The notes: generated by a model from the sequence alone, not told the origin. Numbered from the stretch's first letter, positions 29,726-39,139 are shown. The stretch: 64,000 nt of DNA from Methanosarcina sp. ERenArc_MAG2 (GCA_023955635.1 JAMXHR010000002.1:620001-684000), one strand, 5' to 3'. Made by a program: numbers and translations.

Positions 29726-30922
29726 ATGAGTTCCGAAGAACCAAAGGATAAAACCTTCGTAAACGAAGGTAGAGAAGAGAAAACTGAAGCTGAAAAGGGG
29801 AAGGTTTCCGAAGATTTGTATGTTCTGAGTGATTCGGGGGATGTAGGTAAGCAAGAAGTTAGCGATGAAGTCCTTGCAGCCGAATTTAACGAATGCGGAC
29901 TCGACTTTCTCAGGCTTGGAAAGTTCAATGAAGCAATTGTGGCTTTCGATAAGGCAATCGAGAAGGACCCAACTAATATCTACCTTTTAAACAATAAGGC
30001 TGCAGCTCTTGAAACCCTTGGAAGATACGAGGAGTCTCTCGACCTCTATGAGAAAGCTGTCAAAATCAATCCCCAAGATCCAGACCTCTGGAATAATATG
30101 GCTTTCTCCTTTTCTCAGGCTGGAAAATACGAAAAAGCTATTAAAGCCTATGAAAAAGCTCTTGAGCTCAGGCCTGACTATCCCAATGCATGGTACGGAA
30201 AGGCCCTTAACCTGAGCCAGGCAGGAGACTACGAGCATGCGGTCGAAGCCTATGAAAAAGTCCTCAAGGAAAATCCTGATTATAAAGAAGCCTGGGTAGG
30301 AAAAGGCATAGCTCTCGGGCAGATGGGAAATTATGACGAAGCAATTATTGCTTACGACAAGGCACTTGAGCTTGATCCTGGCTTTCTCGAAGCCTGGCAT
30401 TATAAAGGAGTGGACCTGGACAGCCTTGGCAATTACAGGCAGGCGTTGAAAGCGTATGAAAAAGCCGTGGAACTGGATCCAGAGAACGATGATGCCTGGA
30501 ATAATATGGGAATAGATCTCGAAAACCTCGAAAAGTATGACGAAGCAATTAAAGCTTTTGAAAAAGCCATCGCAATTAACGCAGAAAATGCCGATGTCTG
30601 GTATAACAAAGGCTTTACTCTCAGCCAGATGCAGAGATTTGAGGAAGCTGTCGAGGCATACAGAAAAGCCACGCAGCTGGATCCCGAATATTTTGAAGCC
30701 TATTCCAGCCTGGGTTTCGTGCTCGCTCAGCTCAAACGTTTTGAAGAGGCCCTGGAAGTATATGAAAAGGCACTTAACCTCAATTCTCAGACTGCAGATT
30801 CATGGTTTGGAAAAGCTATCTGCCTAAGTTTTCTTGGACGGGAAGAAGAGGCTGAAGATGCATACCAAAAAGCTGTAGAAATTGACCCCCGGTATGCTCA
30901 GGCACGGGGAGATATACAGTAA
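29726..30922 (+). CDS. Large TPR-repeat protein
   Basis: 398 residues. An acidic/charged N-terminal segment (~1-50) is followed by about ten TPRs (e.g. LWNNMAFSFSQAGKYEKAIKAYEKALELRPD). Predicted scaffold protein. Its stop is 14 bp before MITE copy A2, so the 3' untranslated region contains that element. No signal peptide. Confidence 0.88.
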   Translation: MSSEEPKDKTFVNEGREEKTEAEKGKVSEDLYVLSDSGDVGKQEVSDEVLAAEFNECGLDFLRLGKFNEAIVAFDKAIEKDPTNIYLLNNKAAALETLGRYEESLDLYEKAVKINPQDPDLWNNMAFSFSQAGKYEKAIKAYEKALELRPDYPNAWYGKALNLSQAGDYEHAVEAYEKVLKENPDYKEAWVGKGIALGQMGNYDEAIIAYDKALELDPGFLEAWHYKGVDLDSLGNYRQALKAYEKAVELDPENDDAWNNMGIDLENLEKYDEAIKAFEKAIAINAENADVWYNKGFTLSQMQRFEEAVEAYRKATQLDPEYFEAYSSLGFVLAQLKRFEEALEVYEKALNLNSQTADSWFGKAICLSFLGREEEAEDAYQKAVEIDPRYAQARGDIQ

Positions 30923-30936
30923 TCAAAAAAGATTAG

Positions 30937-31135
30937 GACTCAGTACCAAAATCCAGTGATGAACGTAAAATTAAAAATCACTAGATTTTGTAATTGGTTA
31001 CAATCCTTGTGATTTTACTTCTAGGTTGAAGCCTTTAGATATCGAATGTTAATTTTGATTGGAGGCTGAATTCTTCTTACGAATTCAGATTTTCAATCAA
31101 GAAATGCAAAAATCACTAGATTTTGGACCAGAGTC
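30937..31135. mobile_element. MITE copy A2, 199 bp, with ~8-bp target duplication
   Basis: Reverse complement of copy A1 (14384-14582), with no difference that I can see by reading. Flanked by aagattag on both sides (30929-30936 and 31136-31143). Such identity at 16.5 kb distance suggests recent movement. Non-coding. Confidence 0.9.
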
Positions 31136-31346
31136 AAGATTAGTTAATCTTTATATTTATTTCCATTTTAAGTTCGAATGACCCATTTGAGAAATAGAAA
31201 TGAATAAATAATTGAATGTTGGATTATTTATAAGAACTGAACGGCAGAATTAAGGCCAGAATTGTATGAAATACACCGTTTTATCGAAGTTACACACCCT
31301 AGAGGGATAGAACTCAGGTCATAAAACTGACTAATTTGACCTTATA

Positions 31347-31609
31347 GTAACAAGGGATGATGGAAAAAGTATTCTTCTCGAGTATGAAGTTGTTCCTCTG
31401 CCCCAACTAACTAATACCAATGCAAACATTATCCTACAGGAGTTCATAAATCCAGCGTCGGCGGGGTCCCCTAAATAGAAAAGCCCGCAACCGAAACAGC
31501 CTACAGCCTCGAGGTCGCAGGCATATGCCTCTTTTTTAACGGCGACCACTAAAAGTCTGTAAGGCTACTTCCTCCCCGGTTTCGAAGGATTTGAGAAGTC
31601 TGCGAAATA
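31347..31609 (+). pseudogene. Decayed 3' end of a surface-protein gene
   Basis: Translation in pieces gives LLEYEVVPLPQLTNTN, then in other frames EKPATETAYSLEVAGIC and LPGFEGF. This resembles the C-terminal end of an archaeal surface protein (proline/threonine linker, short membrane anchor). Stops and frame changes interrupt it and no start is present. It lies between MITE A2 and the ISAzo13-type element. Family unproven. Confidence 0.35.
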
Positions 31610-31719
31610 AATATTGGATGATTTTACGATTTTAGAAGGGAAAAGACAGAGGAAAAGTAAAGATTAAATCTTTTCTATTTTCTCACAAGGAAATATGCCG
31701 ATTTCCAGTCCCAAATTAA

Positions 31720-33451
31720 AACCTTAGTTTGACAGTTTGGTTTTTATGTTGAAAGATTGTTTTCATATTCGTAGGAATAAGAAGTAATTTATATCAACAA
31801 ATTTTTGCCCATTTTTTACGATTTAATTTGACAGATGATTCTCTTTCTTTTGATGGATGTTTTCATAATTTTTGATCAAATTTTTGGTATCGAATTTGAC
31901 AGATAGCATGAATAATGGATAAAATATAGATACTATCTAAAAAGTCAGGTGCCAAAAGTGCTAAGGAACAAAACATATATAATTTCAATTATTTCTCTTA
32001 CCATCTATAATGTTTGTTAGAAGCCATTACAAATGATTAAAAGGAATCTAATTTGACGCTACGCATAAAATATCCTGAAGAAATTGAAACTCGAATGAAA
32101 GCATTTTATGATAGTTTGAACGAGAAAGATCGGAGAAGATACGCAGCTATCGAAGCAATTAAATTAGGTCACGGAGGACAAATCTATATTAGTAGTGTCC
32201 TGGGCTGCCACTTTCAGACTGTCATGGCTGGAATTAATGAAATCACCAATGGTACAGAAACCCCAGAGGACAGAATTCGAAAGCCTGGTGGGGGTAAAAG
32301 AAAATCATCGACACGGTGGAAAATATCGATGAAATATTTTTGAGATTCTAAAAAACCATACGGCTGGAAGCCCTATGGATGAAGAACTAAAATGGACAAA
32401 CCTGAACCTTAAAGAAATTTCAAAGGTTTTTAAATCAAAGGGTATGAATATAACTCCCTATGTAGTAAAGCAGCTCTTAAAGAAACATGGTTTTGTAAAA
32501 AGGAAAATGCAAAAAGCTGTCACAATGAAAGACTCTAAAGATAGAAATGAGCAATTTGAGAGAATTCACGAGTTAAAGGAAGAGTACTCAAAAAGCGCTA
32601 ATCCTATTATCAGTATAGATGTAAAAAAAGAAGTCATAGGTAATTTCTACCGTGATGGTAAAGTTTATTGTACCCACACAGTAAAGGTATATGACCACGA
32701 CTTCAATACATTTTCAGATGGGGTTGTAATTCCACATGGCATATACGATCTAAAAAGTAACGAAGGATACATCACCCTAGGAACCAGTAAGGATACAAGC
32801 GAGTTTTGTTGTGACTGCATTAAAGACTGGTGGGAAAAATACGGTAAAAACAAATATCCAGAAGCAAATAGCATTTTAACCTTAGCTGATGGTGGTGGAA
32901 GCAACTCAAGCAGGAATTATATTTTCAAGGAAGATTTGCAAAAGATGGTAAATGAAATTGGAATTGAAATCAGAATGGCTCATTATCCACCATATACGTC
33001 GAAATACAATCCAATAGAACACAGGTTATTCTGTCATGTTACGAATGCATGCAAAGGTACTGTTTTCAGCAATATTGAGGTGGTCAAAAGCCTTGTTGAG
33101 AAGACTTACACATCTACAGGACTCAAAGTGTTTTCGACTATAAAGGATAAAGTTTATGCCACGGGAAGAAAAGCAACTGAAAACTTCAAGGAAAAAATGA
33201 AAATTGTATTTGATGATTATTTAGGAAAATGGAATTACAGAGCAATTCCACAAGTGAAAAATTGAAGTTATATTTGCAGCATTCCTAAAATGGCACAAAA
33301 AATCTCTACCCATTTACTTCTTAGTGGTTTTGAAGCTAGAAAACCAGCAAATCAGAAGGGATTTGATGAAATTTTTGAATACTGTCATTTGATTTATGGC
33401 GAAAAATTGAAGTTTCTCACTAAATTGAATTTATACTGTCAAACTAAGGTT
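31720..33451 (+). mobile_element. ISAzo13-type insertion sequence
   Basis: About 1.73 kb. Terminal inverted repeats of 17 bp, aaccttagtttgacagt (31720-31736) and its complement (33435-33451), enclose one transposase gene. No unambiguous target duplication was found. A long 0.3-kb non-coding left arm contains further copies of the aatttgacag motif. A related set of ends is found on the 196-bp element at 37663-37858. Confidence 0.8.
32053..33265 (+). CDS. ISAzo13-family transposase, two frame breaks
   Basis: DDE-type transposase. N-terminal HTH region (RRRYAAIEAIKLGHGGQIYISSVLG), then a catalytic domain with ISIDVKKEVIGNF, LTLADGGGSNSSRNY and YPPYTSKYNPIEHRLF. The frame breaks at the A4 run near 32301 and the T5 run near 32336; one base each restores KIIDTVENIDEIFFEILKNH. 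At about 404 residues it fits the family. The breaks match the sequencing-error pattern seen elsewhere, so activity cannot be excluded. Confidence 0.82.
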
Positions 33452-33571
33452 AAAAAGGAATTCACATTAAAAGTAGCCTTAAAAATAAGAACCGTTTTTT
33501 AAATCCTGTTTTTCGCAAAATGGAAATTTTCAGCAATTCTGGATTTCAAATTTCGATACTGTTATAAATTT

Positions 33572-34107
33572 TCAATTCTTCTCATTAACTACCACAGTCC
33601 CCTTCATAGAAGGATGGATCGAGCAGTTGTAATTATAGGTTCCGGCATCTGTAAACAGGAAATCGTACGTATCTCCTTTTTTCAGTTCGCCTGACCCGAA
33701 AGCAGACCCTCTCACGGTATGAATGACCGAGTCCTCGTTCTTCCATCTTACAGTATCACCTGTTAATATTTCGACTGATGCAGGGTTAAAGGAAAAATTC
33801 TCAATGGTAACTTCGACGATCTTTCCTTCTCCCAAAGGTTGAGGCGTTACAGCCGAAACCGGGACTACAGGTGTTTCAACCGGAGTTACAGGTGTTTCGG
33901 CTGGAGTTGCCGGTTTATTTCCTGCACATCCTATTGCCAGGAATATGCTAAGTAAAACTATGAAAATTGCAAGTTTAGGACTTACGCAGTTGAACAGAAA
34001 AACAGCAACACTAAATACTTAACTGTCTAAATCCCACTAATTCCGATGATGCTGCTTGTACTTGATTTGGTACTTCAAGTGCGTAAGTCCTAAAGTTCTT
34101 TTCTCAT
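33572..34107 (-). pseudogene. Cupredoxin (plastocyanin-like) lipoprotein gene, disrupted by a MITE
   Basis: Encodes a blue-copper-type electron carrier: C-terminal copper motif NYNCSIHPSMKG (Cys, His, Met) and HTVRG, with the first ligand His. The N-terminal lipoprotein signal runs FIVLLSIFLAIGCAG (lipobox). Reading back to the start, codons 1-5 (ATG at 34107) are separated from codon 6 by a 117-bp element at 33976-34092 plus its 5-bp duplication. Removing them gives MRKELAIFIVLLS. The element begins with an in-frame TAG, so translation should stop after five codons. The rest is intact, so the event looks recent. Confidence 0.85.
33976..34092. mobile_element. MITE copy B1, 117 bp, inside cupredoxin gene
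   Basis: Ends taggacttacgca and its complement tgcgtaagtccta. Flanked by the 5-bp duplication aagtt (33971-33975, 34093-34097). The second copy at 37407-37526 shares the ends and about 30 bp at one side, but has a different interior. Confidence 0.92.
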
Positions 34108-34736
34108 TTTTTCCCCCATAAAAATGACGTGCTTTATAATTAATATTTTGATTTTATAATGGTTCCTACCAGATTCTAAACGTAGTTTCTGTTATGATTT
34201 AATTTGGTGTCAGGCTCTTTGAAGGTAAAATAGGAAACAAATTAAGGAAATTTGCTTTTTCCAGCTTTAACTCTTTGAATCAAGGAAATAAGTTATTTTT
34301 AAGTGTCATGAAATAAAGTATTTTAAAAGAAGGTTATCAGATGTACACGGTATCTTGCAGGTTAATAAGAAAAAAACAGTTCACTCCATTGTTAAGAGCT
34401 GGATTACTTTTTCTAAAAAAATGAAGCCCTTTTTAAAAAGCTCTCTCTTTTAAGCTAAATTTGTAGCGACCCAGATATGCCTTCTTAGGCAAATAAGGAC
34501 TTGTATACTTACTTAAGGCCTTTTTGTCGTCCTGTTGCCTGAAGGAAATGCCACAGCTACGCTTCTTTGTATTAAAGTTTATATTACAGGATTGTACTGT
34601 AAATGTTTTGTATTATGGGCAGAATCCGAATTACCAATAATTGTCTTCGTTTCATTCGAGAATTTAACCTTTACTCAGAATTACTTAATGCTCTGCCCAT
34701 ATCTCGTTTTATTAAGTTTTCTTCAGGCCCATCCAA
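34108..34736. other. Intergenic, nothing recognised
   Basis: 629 bp between the disrupted cupredoxin and the lipoprotein gene, AT-rich. Short open frames here overlap each other without recognisable products. Confidence 0.5.
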
Positions 34737-35135
34737 TTATTTGCCCGTATTAGGTGTTACGTGGATTACTCCACCGTTCCCGCCAGTAGTGCCTGTAGTG
34801 TTTCTAGCCGGAAGCTGTCTTTCGGTTGCGGTTTCTCTTTCAGTTGTAGTACGTTTTACAGTCACAGTCTGTCTTTCAGTTACATTCTGTACTCCCGTTG
34901 GAGTAACTACTTCAGCCGGAGTTACTGCTTGAACAGGGGTTTCTTCGACGACTCCAGTTACAGCTACTACTTCCTGAACCGGAGTTACTACTTCAACTCC
35001 AGTTACTACTTCAACCTCAGTTACAGCCTGTTCTGGAGTTCCTGTTTCATTTGGAGCCCCATCTTTCTGACCAGCACATCCTATTGCTAGAAAAACGCCG
35101 AACAACACTATCAATATAACAAGTGCTTTTCTCAT
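34737..35135 (-). CDS. Repetitive lipoprotein, paralogous N-terminus to the cupredoxin gene
   Basis: 132 residues. The signal MRKALVILIVLFGVFLAIGC ends in the same lipobox (FLAIGCAG) as the cupredoxin pseudogene. After it come V/T/P/E-rich imperfect repeats (VTEVEVVTGVEVVTPVQEVV), then a short TTGTTGGNGG tail. It looks like an exported, flexible lipid-anchored protein. No catalytic domain. Probably derived from a shared leader plus linker expansion. Confidence 0.7.
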   Translation of the reverse strand: MRKALVILIVLFGVFLAIGCAGQKDGAPNETGTPEQAVTEVEVVTGVEVVTPVQEVVAVTGVVEETPVQAVTPAEVVTPTGVQNVTERQTVTVKRTTTERETATERQLPARNTTGTTGGNGGVIHVTPNTGK

Positions 35136-35392
35136 ATTTTCCCTCCACTTAAATTAGGTGTATTATAATAGATGCTTTATAATTGATATCGAGGTTTTAT
35201 AATAATTACTGCTAGATTCTGAACACAATTCTTCTTAGACGATCAAAAACTGGTTATAAATTTGGAGATTCATTCTTTATCGGGTTTTATGAATGTACTT
35301 TAAGACCCGGAATCTTTATTTTCCTCTTAATGCTCCTTAAATTATAATACCAGGAATCCCAATATTATTAAATGACTTTTTTCGGGGAGGTT

Positions 35393-36757
35393 ATGAAAAT
35401 CAAATCCGTTAATCCTTACACTGAAGGAGTAAACTGGACATATGACTCATTTTCTTTCGAGGAATGTGAGACCCGGATTGAAAATTCCAGGGCTGCTTTT
35501 TCCGGGTGGAGTTCATTGTCTGTTTACGAAAGGACAAAGTATCTTGTAGGGGTTGCAGAGGTGCTTCGACGGAATAACGATATCTATGCCGAGATTATTA
35601 CAACTGAAATGGGAAAGCCTATCAGGCAGTCGAGAGATGAAGTCCAGAAATGCACCTGGCTCTGTGATTATTACGCTGAGAATGCGGCTTTGTTTTTGAA
35701 AGATGAGGTTGTGGATACCGGGGCTGAGAAAAGCTATGTAACTTTTGAACCACTGGGAGTGATTCTCGGAATCGTGCCCTGGAATTCCCCATTCTGGCAA
35801 GTATTCAGGTTTGCAATACCTACAATGTGTGCAGGAAACGTGTGTGTAGTCAAACATGCCTCGAATGTGCCAAGATCGGCACTGGAGATTGAGAAAGTAT
35901 TTCTTGAAGCCGGGTTCCCTGAGCATGTTTTCAACACCCTGTTAATTGACTTAAAAACTGCCATGGAGATTATTGAAGAGGATATGGTGGATGGTGTATC
36001 TTTTACAGGCAGTATAGGTGCAGGCTCGGAAATAGGAGAACTTGTAGGAGGAATGATCAAGCCTCTTGTGCTGGAACTTGGAGGATCCGATCCTTTTATA
36101 GTACTTGAGGATGCCGATATCGAGAAGGCCGCGAAAGTTGCAGTTAAGTCCCGTTTTCTCAATACCGGACAGAGCTATATTGCTGCCAAGAGATTTATCG
36201 TTGTAGAAGATGTTGTGGTGGATTTTATTGAGGCATTTGAACTCAATATTCAGGAACTGAAAATCGGGGATCCGATGGATGAAGAAACTGATATTGGACC
36301 TGTTGCAAAGAAAGAATTTGTCGATAGTCTTGAAAAGGTTCTGAAAGATGCGAAAAAGAAAGGAGCAAAGCCTCAAATTTACGGAAAGGAACCTGAAAAG
36401 GGCTTTTTCTTCAGGCCGACCCTTATCCCTGCAGCTAGTTCAGACATGAAGGTCTGTAATATGGAAGTTTTCGGACCTATTGCGCCGGTAATCACGGCAA
36501 AGGACGAAAACGAAGCAGTAGAAATCGCAAACTCCACAGAGTTTGGGCTTGGGGCCGAAATCTGGTCCGGAAATCTGGAAAGGGCTGAAAAGCTGGCAAA
36601 AAGGATCAGATCCGGATTTGTAGCTATCAACGGGATGGTTAAGTCCGACCCGAGGCTACCTTTTGGCGGGGTAAAGAAGTCCGGAGTCGGGCGAGAGCTT
36701 TCCCACTATGGGGTTAAGGAATTTGTAAATGTCAAGACTGTGGTGGTTAACAAATGA
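35393..36757 (+). CDS. NAD(P)-dependent aldehyde dehydrogenase with catalytic Cys replaced by Tyr
   Basis: Oxidises aldehydes in the family (closest pattern: succinate-semialdehyde dehydrogenase). 454 residues from the start at 35393, which follows a ggggagg site. Motifs: WNSPFWQV, FTGSIGAGSEIG (coenzyme), LELGGSDPF with the general-base Glu (~228), and MEVFGPIAPV. The active-site segment reads NTGQSYIAAKRF where the family has NxGQxC. The codon at 36176-36178 is TAT, one base from a cysteine codon. If real, the enzyme is catalytically dead or altered. The gene is otherwise full length and in frame. Confidence 0.88.
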   Translation: MKIKSVNPYTEGVNWTYDSFSFEECETRIENSRAAFSGWSSLSVYERTKYLVGVAEVLRRNNDIYAEIITTEMGKPIRQSRDEVQKCTWLCDYYAENAALFLKDEVVDTGAEKSYVTFEPLGVILGIVPWNSPFWQVFRFAIPTMCAGNVCVVKHASNVPRSALEIEKVFLEAGFPEHVFNTLLIDLKTAMEIIEEDMVDGVSFTGSIGAGSEIGELVGGMIKPLVLELGGSDPFIVLEDADIEKAAKVAVKSRFLNTGQSYIAAKRFIVVEDVVVDFIEAFELNIQELKIGDPMDEETDIGPVAKKEFVDSLEKVLKDAKKKGAKPQIYGKEPEKGFFFRPTLIPAASSDMKVCNMEVFGPIAPVITAKDENEAVEIANSTEFGLGAEIWSGNLERAEKLAKRIRSGFVAINGMVKSDPRLPFGGVKKSGVGRELSHYGVKEFVNVKTVVVNK

Positions 36758-37104
36758 AGGCTCTCATCCGGATTTCCAGAATCAAAGTTGCGCTGGCGCA
36801 CCCCGCTGCAAGCAACGGGGTATGTTCGCGCCACCGCTCGAAATTCCGTTAAAGAAGACAATAAACCTAATAGGTTTAGTTCTAGCAGAAGTTAACAATC
36901 GAAAAATGGGATTGATAAATAATATTATCATCAACGGTTACCGGGGAAGTTTTCCATCCCCACAGCAAGCTAGCGGGGTATTTGACTGAAATAATAACCC
37001 TAAACAGTTTAGTTTGAGCAGAAGTTAACAACCGAAAAATGGAATTGATAAATTATATAATCATCAACGGTTACCGGGGAAGTTTCCATCCCCGCAGCAA
37101 GCTA
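36758..37104. repeat. Hairpin repeats and a tandemly duplicated ~133-bp unit
   Basis: A hairpin at 36794-36833 (accccg-ctgcaagcaa-cggggt inside tggcgc/gcgcca arms) is followed by two copies of a unit (start of the shared part cagaagttaac at 36886 and 37019). Each ends in a ccccgcagcaagctagcggggta-type hairpin. This family of short palindromic repeats appears related to REP/BIME-like sequences. The second copy is interrupted by a MITE at 37105-37186. Confidence 0.75.
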
Positions 37105-37186
37105 GTGTCGCGTCAATCCTCAAAGATTTAACGATTCTGAATAGTTGCAATTGATTTTATACGACATTTTGCTGTTGACTCGACAC
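37105..37186. mobile_element. 82-bp MITE inserted at a TA dinucleotide
   Basis: Ends gtgtcgcgtcaa / ttgactcgacac (12-bp inverted repeat, one mismatch). Flanked by TA on both sides. Removing it and one TA restores the uninterrupted sequence caagctagcgggg, which is intact in the neighbouring repeat copy. TA targeting fits IS630/Tc1-type transposition. Confidence 0.88.
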
Positions 37187-37406
37187 TAGCGGGGTATTCG
37201 ACTGAAATCAAATTGATCGTAAAAAGACACGAATAGGCTGCAGCATTTATGGCTATGACTGGAAGGCTGACAGGCTTCTTGATGTGCTTTCGTCTATTTT
37301 GAGAGCTTTTCGGGCAAGAAGACTTTTTCGGGAATCCCCAAGTCAGGCAGAACCCATCTTAGGGATGCGCTGTCTGGACACTTGGCGACGAATTCGGAGT
37401 TTATTC
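37187..37406. other. Intergenic remnant
   Basis: Short stretch after the duplicated repeat. No recognisable product in any frame. Confidence 0.4.
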
Positions 37407-37526
37407 TAGGACTTACGCACTTGAAGTACCAAATCAACTGCAGTAGGCTTACAACTTTTCTGAAATTCAAATTATAAATTTGATGGCTACTGTGCTTGAT
37501 TTTGAATCTGAAGTGCGTAAGTCCTA
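37407..37526. mobile_element. MITE copy B2, 120 bp
   Basis: Same ends as copy B1 (taggacttacgcac...gcgtaagtccta). Flanked by the 5-bp direct repeat tattc (37402-37406 and 37527-37531). Confidence 0.9.
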
Positions 37527-37662
37527 TATTCGTTGCGCTGGTAAGGGCCTTCGCATAGAATAGAAGAACAGAGTGAGAACAGGCGTAAGGCTTACTAAAT
37601 CCTTTTCTGGTAAGCTTCTTTGCCTTGAAAATCGAGTATATCTTAAGTCTACGGAGATTACT

Positions 37663-37858
37663 ACCCTAATTTGACAGATCCTGCTAATTAATACAGTATT
37701 TTCTTACAAAAACACGTTGTGTCGACACATTATATTTTTGTAAAATGAAAATGTCAAAAATCAATAAACACAAGATATAAATTTGAATTTTATGTAGAAA
37801 ACAGAAGCGTGAAGCCCATTTATACATTAAAAAATGTATGCTTCTGTCAAATTAGGGT
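37663..37858. mobile_element. MITE-like element C, 196 bp
   Basis: Ends accctaatttgacag (37663-37677) and its complement (37844-37858). These resemble the ISAzo13-type element's ends (aaccttagtttgacag), so it may be a non-autonomous derivative of a related transposon. Contains no open frame of note. Confidence 0.75.
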
Positions 37859-38313
37859 TACAAAAGAAGTGCTGGATAAGAACCTGTTAAGGAGGTTCTG
37901 GTAATGGAAGAAATTTTTGAGCAAAGAAGCCGATGAACTACTCAAAATTGAAAAGTTATTGTAACTTGCTTGATTCCAGAGTATATTGCAGCTTTTGTGC
38001 CTTCAAAAGCATTATAATAAGATAATCAAGTACGGAAAAATGGGCGGCAGAAAAGTTAAGAGTGAGACGTTTTTCCCACATTAATCCAATAAGATTATTG
38101 GTGGGATTCTTTATTTAGCTTGATTGTAATAATTTTAGTTACATCGTCTCGATTCTTTTCAATTGAATTTAAAGCTTTTAAGTTTATGATTCTTAAAAGG
38201 TCCTTAAGTTTGTGGTTCTGGTCCTAACACTTTATTCTTTAAAACCATTGGTTAATTGAAGCCACAGGTTAAGGTAGCGATATGTAAGTAAATAAGGTAA
38301 TGTTTAAAATATC
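37859..38313. other. AT-rich spacer
   Basis: About 455 bp between MITE C and the first aIF1A gene. No gene recognised. Confidence 0.5.
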
Positions 38314-38667
38314 TTAATTAAGGTACCCTTTTCTTTCAAGCCATTCAATCTGGGGCCTTGTGTATTTCCAGGTAACATCGGCTTTTGAATTCTGAACTTC
38401 CCACGGATTGGCTATGACAACATCGCCTTCGCGGATCCACATTCTCTTTTTCTTGGAACCGGGAATCCGACCCATTCGGACTACTCCATCCATGCATTGT
38501 AGAGTAACTCTTTTTGACCCCAATAAACTTGCTACTGTTGCCAGGACTTCGTTTCTGTCTTTGCGGGGAGTTCGCACCCTTGTTATTTCTTGGGGACCAT
38601 CTCCTGCGCCTCCCGACGTGGTGGATCCTAATTTTCTTTTTCTAATAGTGCTTCTGTAATTAGCCAG
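38314..38667 (-). CDS. Translation initiation factor aIF1A, copy 1, apparent CTG start
   Basis: OB-fold factor that binds the small ribosomal subunit A site and helps start-codon selection, with aIF1. 117 residues. A basic N-terminal tail ([13 protein letters not shown], ~2-14), then [23 protein letters not shown] and the conserved [22 protein letters not shown] and WLERKGYL end. The first canonical start (GTG at 38577) would remove the tail and has no Shine-Dalgarno. The tail begins at CTG (38665-38667), seven bases after ggagg, and no ATG, GTG or TTG lies upstream before the in-frame TAA. Copy 2 shows the same arrangement. Confidence 0.88.
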   Translation of the reverse strand: MANYRSTIRKRKLGSTTSGGAGDGPQEITRVRTPRKDRNEVLATVASLLGSKRVTLQCMDGVVRMGRIPGSKKKRMWIREGDVVIANPWEVQNSKADVTWKYTRPQIEWLERKGYLN

Positions 38668-38932
38668 ATTAATTCCTCCAATGCTGATTTTTTTAGTTTA
38701 ATAATCTCTAAAACCTTTTTGCTGGTTTCTATTCTTAATTCCGGTTGTTTTTCTATTTTTCGCGAGTGGTATAAATCTCTGCTGTTTCCGAATAAGATTT
38801 AATTAATTTATGATGAATCAGGCTCCAGGACGCATCCGCAGAAATAAAAGGCGAAAAATAGAAAAAAGAAAACCATTAATGAAAAATGAATTAAGTGTTA
38901 ATCTAAAAATTAACACTCAATGCAGATTATCT

Positions 38933-39139
38933 TTAAAACTTCCTGTGGTTAGGAAGACATTCTCTGCAGTAAACCGGCCGTCCTTCAGTTGGCTTGAACG
39001 GAACTTCGGTCTCAACACCGCAGTCAGAACAGGTTACTTTGGTCATTTCCCTGGGGCCGCTGTTGCCGCCTCTGAAACTTCCACGGTTGCTGTCTCGGTT
39101 GCCGCCGCGGAAGGAATTCCCTCTGTCATTAAAACCCAT
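38933..39139 (-). CDS. CxxC-x17-CxxC RGG zinc-ribbon protein, copy 1
   Basis: 68 residues. The N-terminal half is RGG/RG-rich (SFRGGNRDSN), typical of RNA binding. The C-terminal half is a zinc ribbon CSDC-(17 residues)-CREC, then LPNHRKF. It matches a family described from Methanosarcina. Almost identical to copy 3. Preceded by the shared leader with a hairpin over the ribosome site. Function unknown; a cold-shock or RNA-chaperone role is inference. Confidence 0.85.
   Translation of the reverse strand: MGFNDRGNSFRGGNRDSNRGSFRGGNSGPREMTKVTCSDCGVETEVPFKPTEGRPVYCRECLPNHRKF

Noticed and set aside
31331..31549. Minus-strand frame with CFGCGLF
   Set aside because: The plus strand carries the more coherent (though broken) surface-protein text. 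The minus frame is its shadow.
36729..36989. 86-codon plus-strand frame after the aldehyde dehydrogenase
   Set aside because: Overlaps the stop of the real gene and runs through palindromic repeats.
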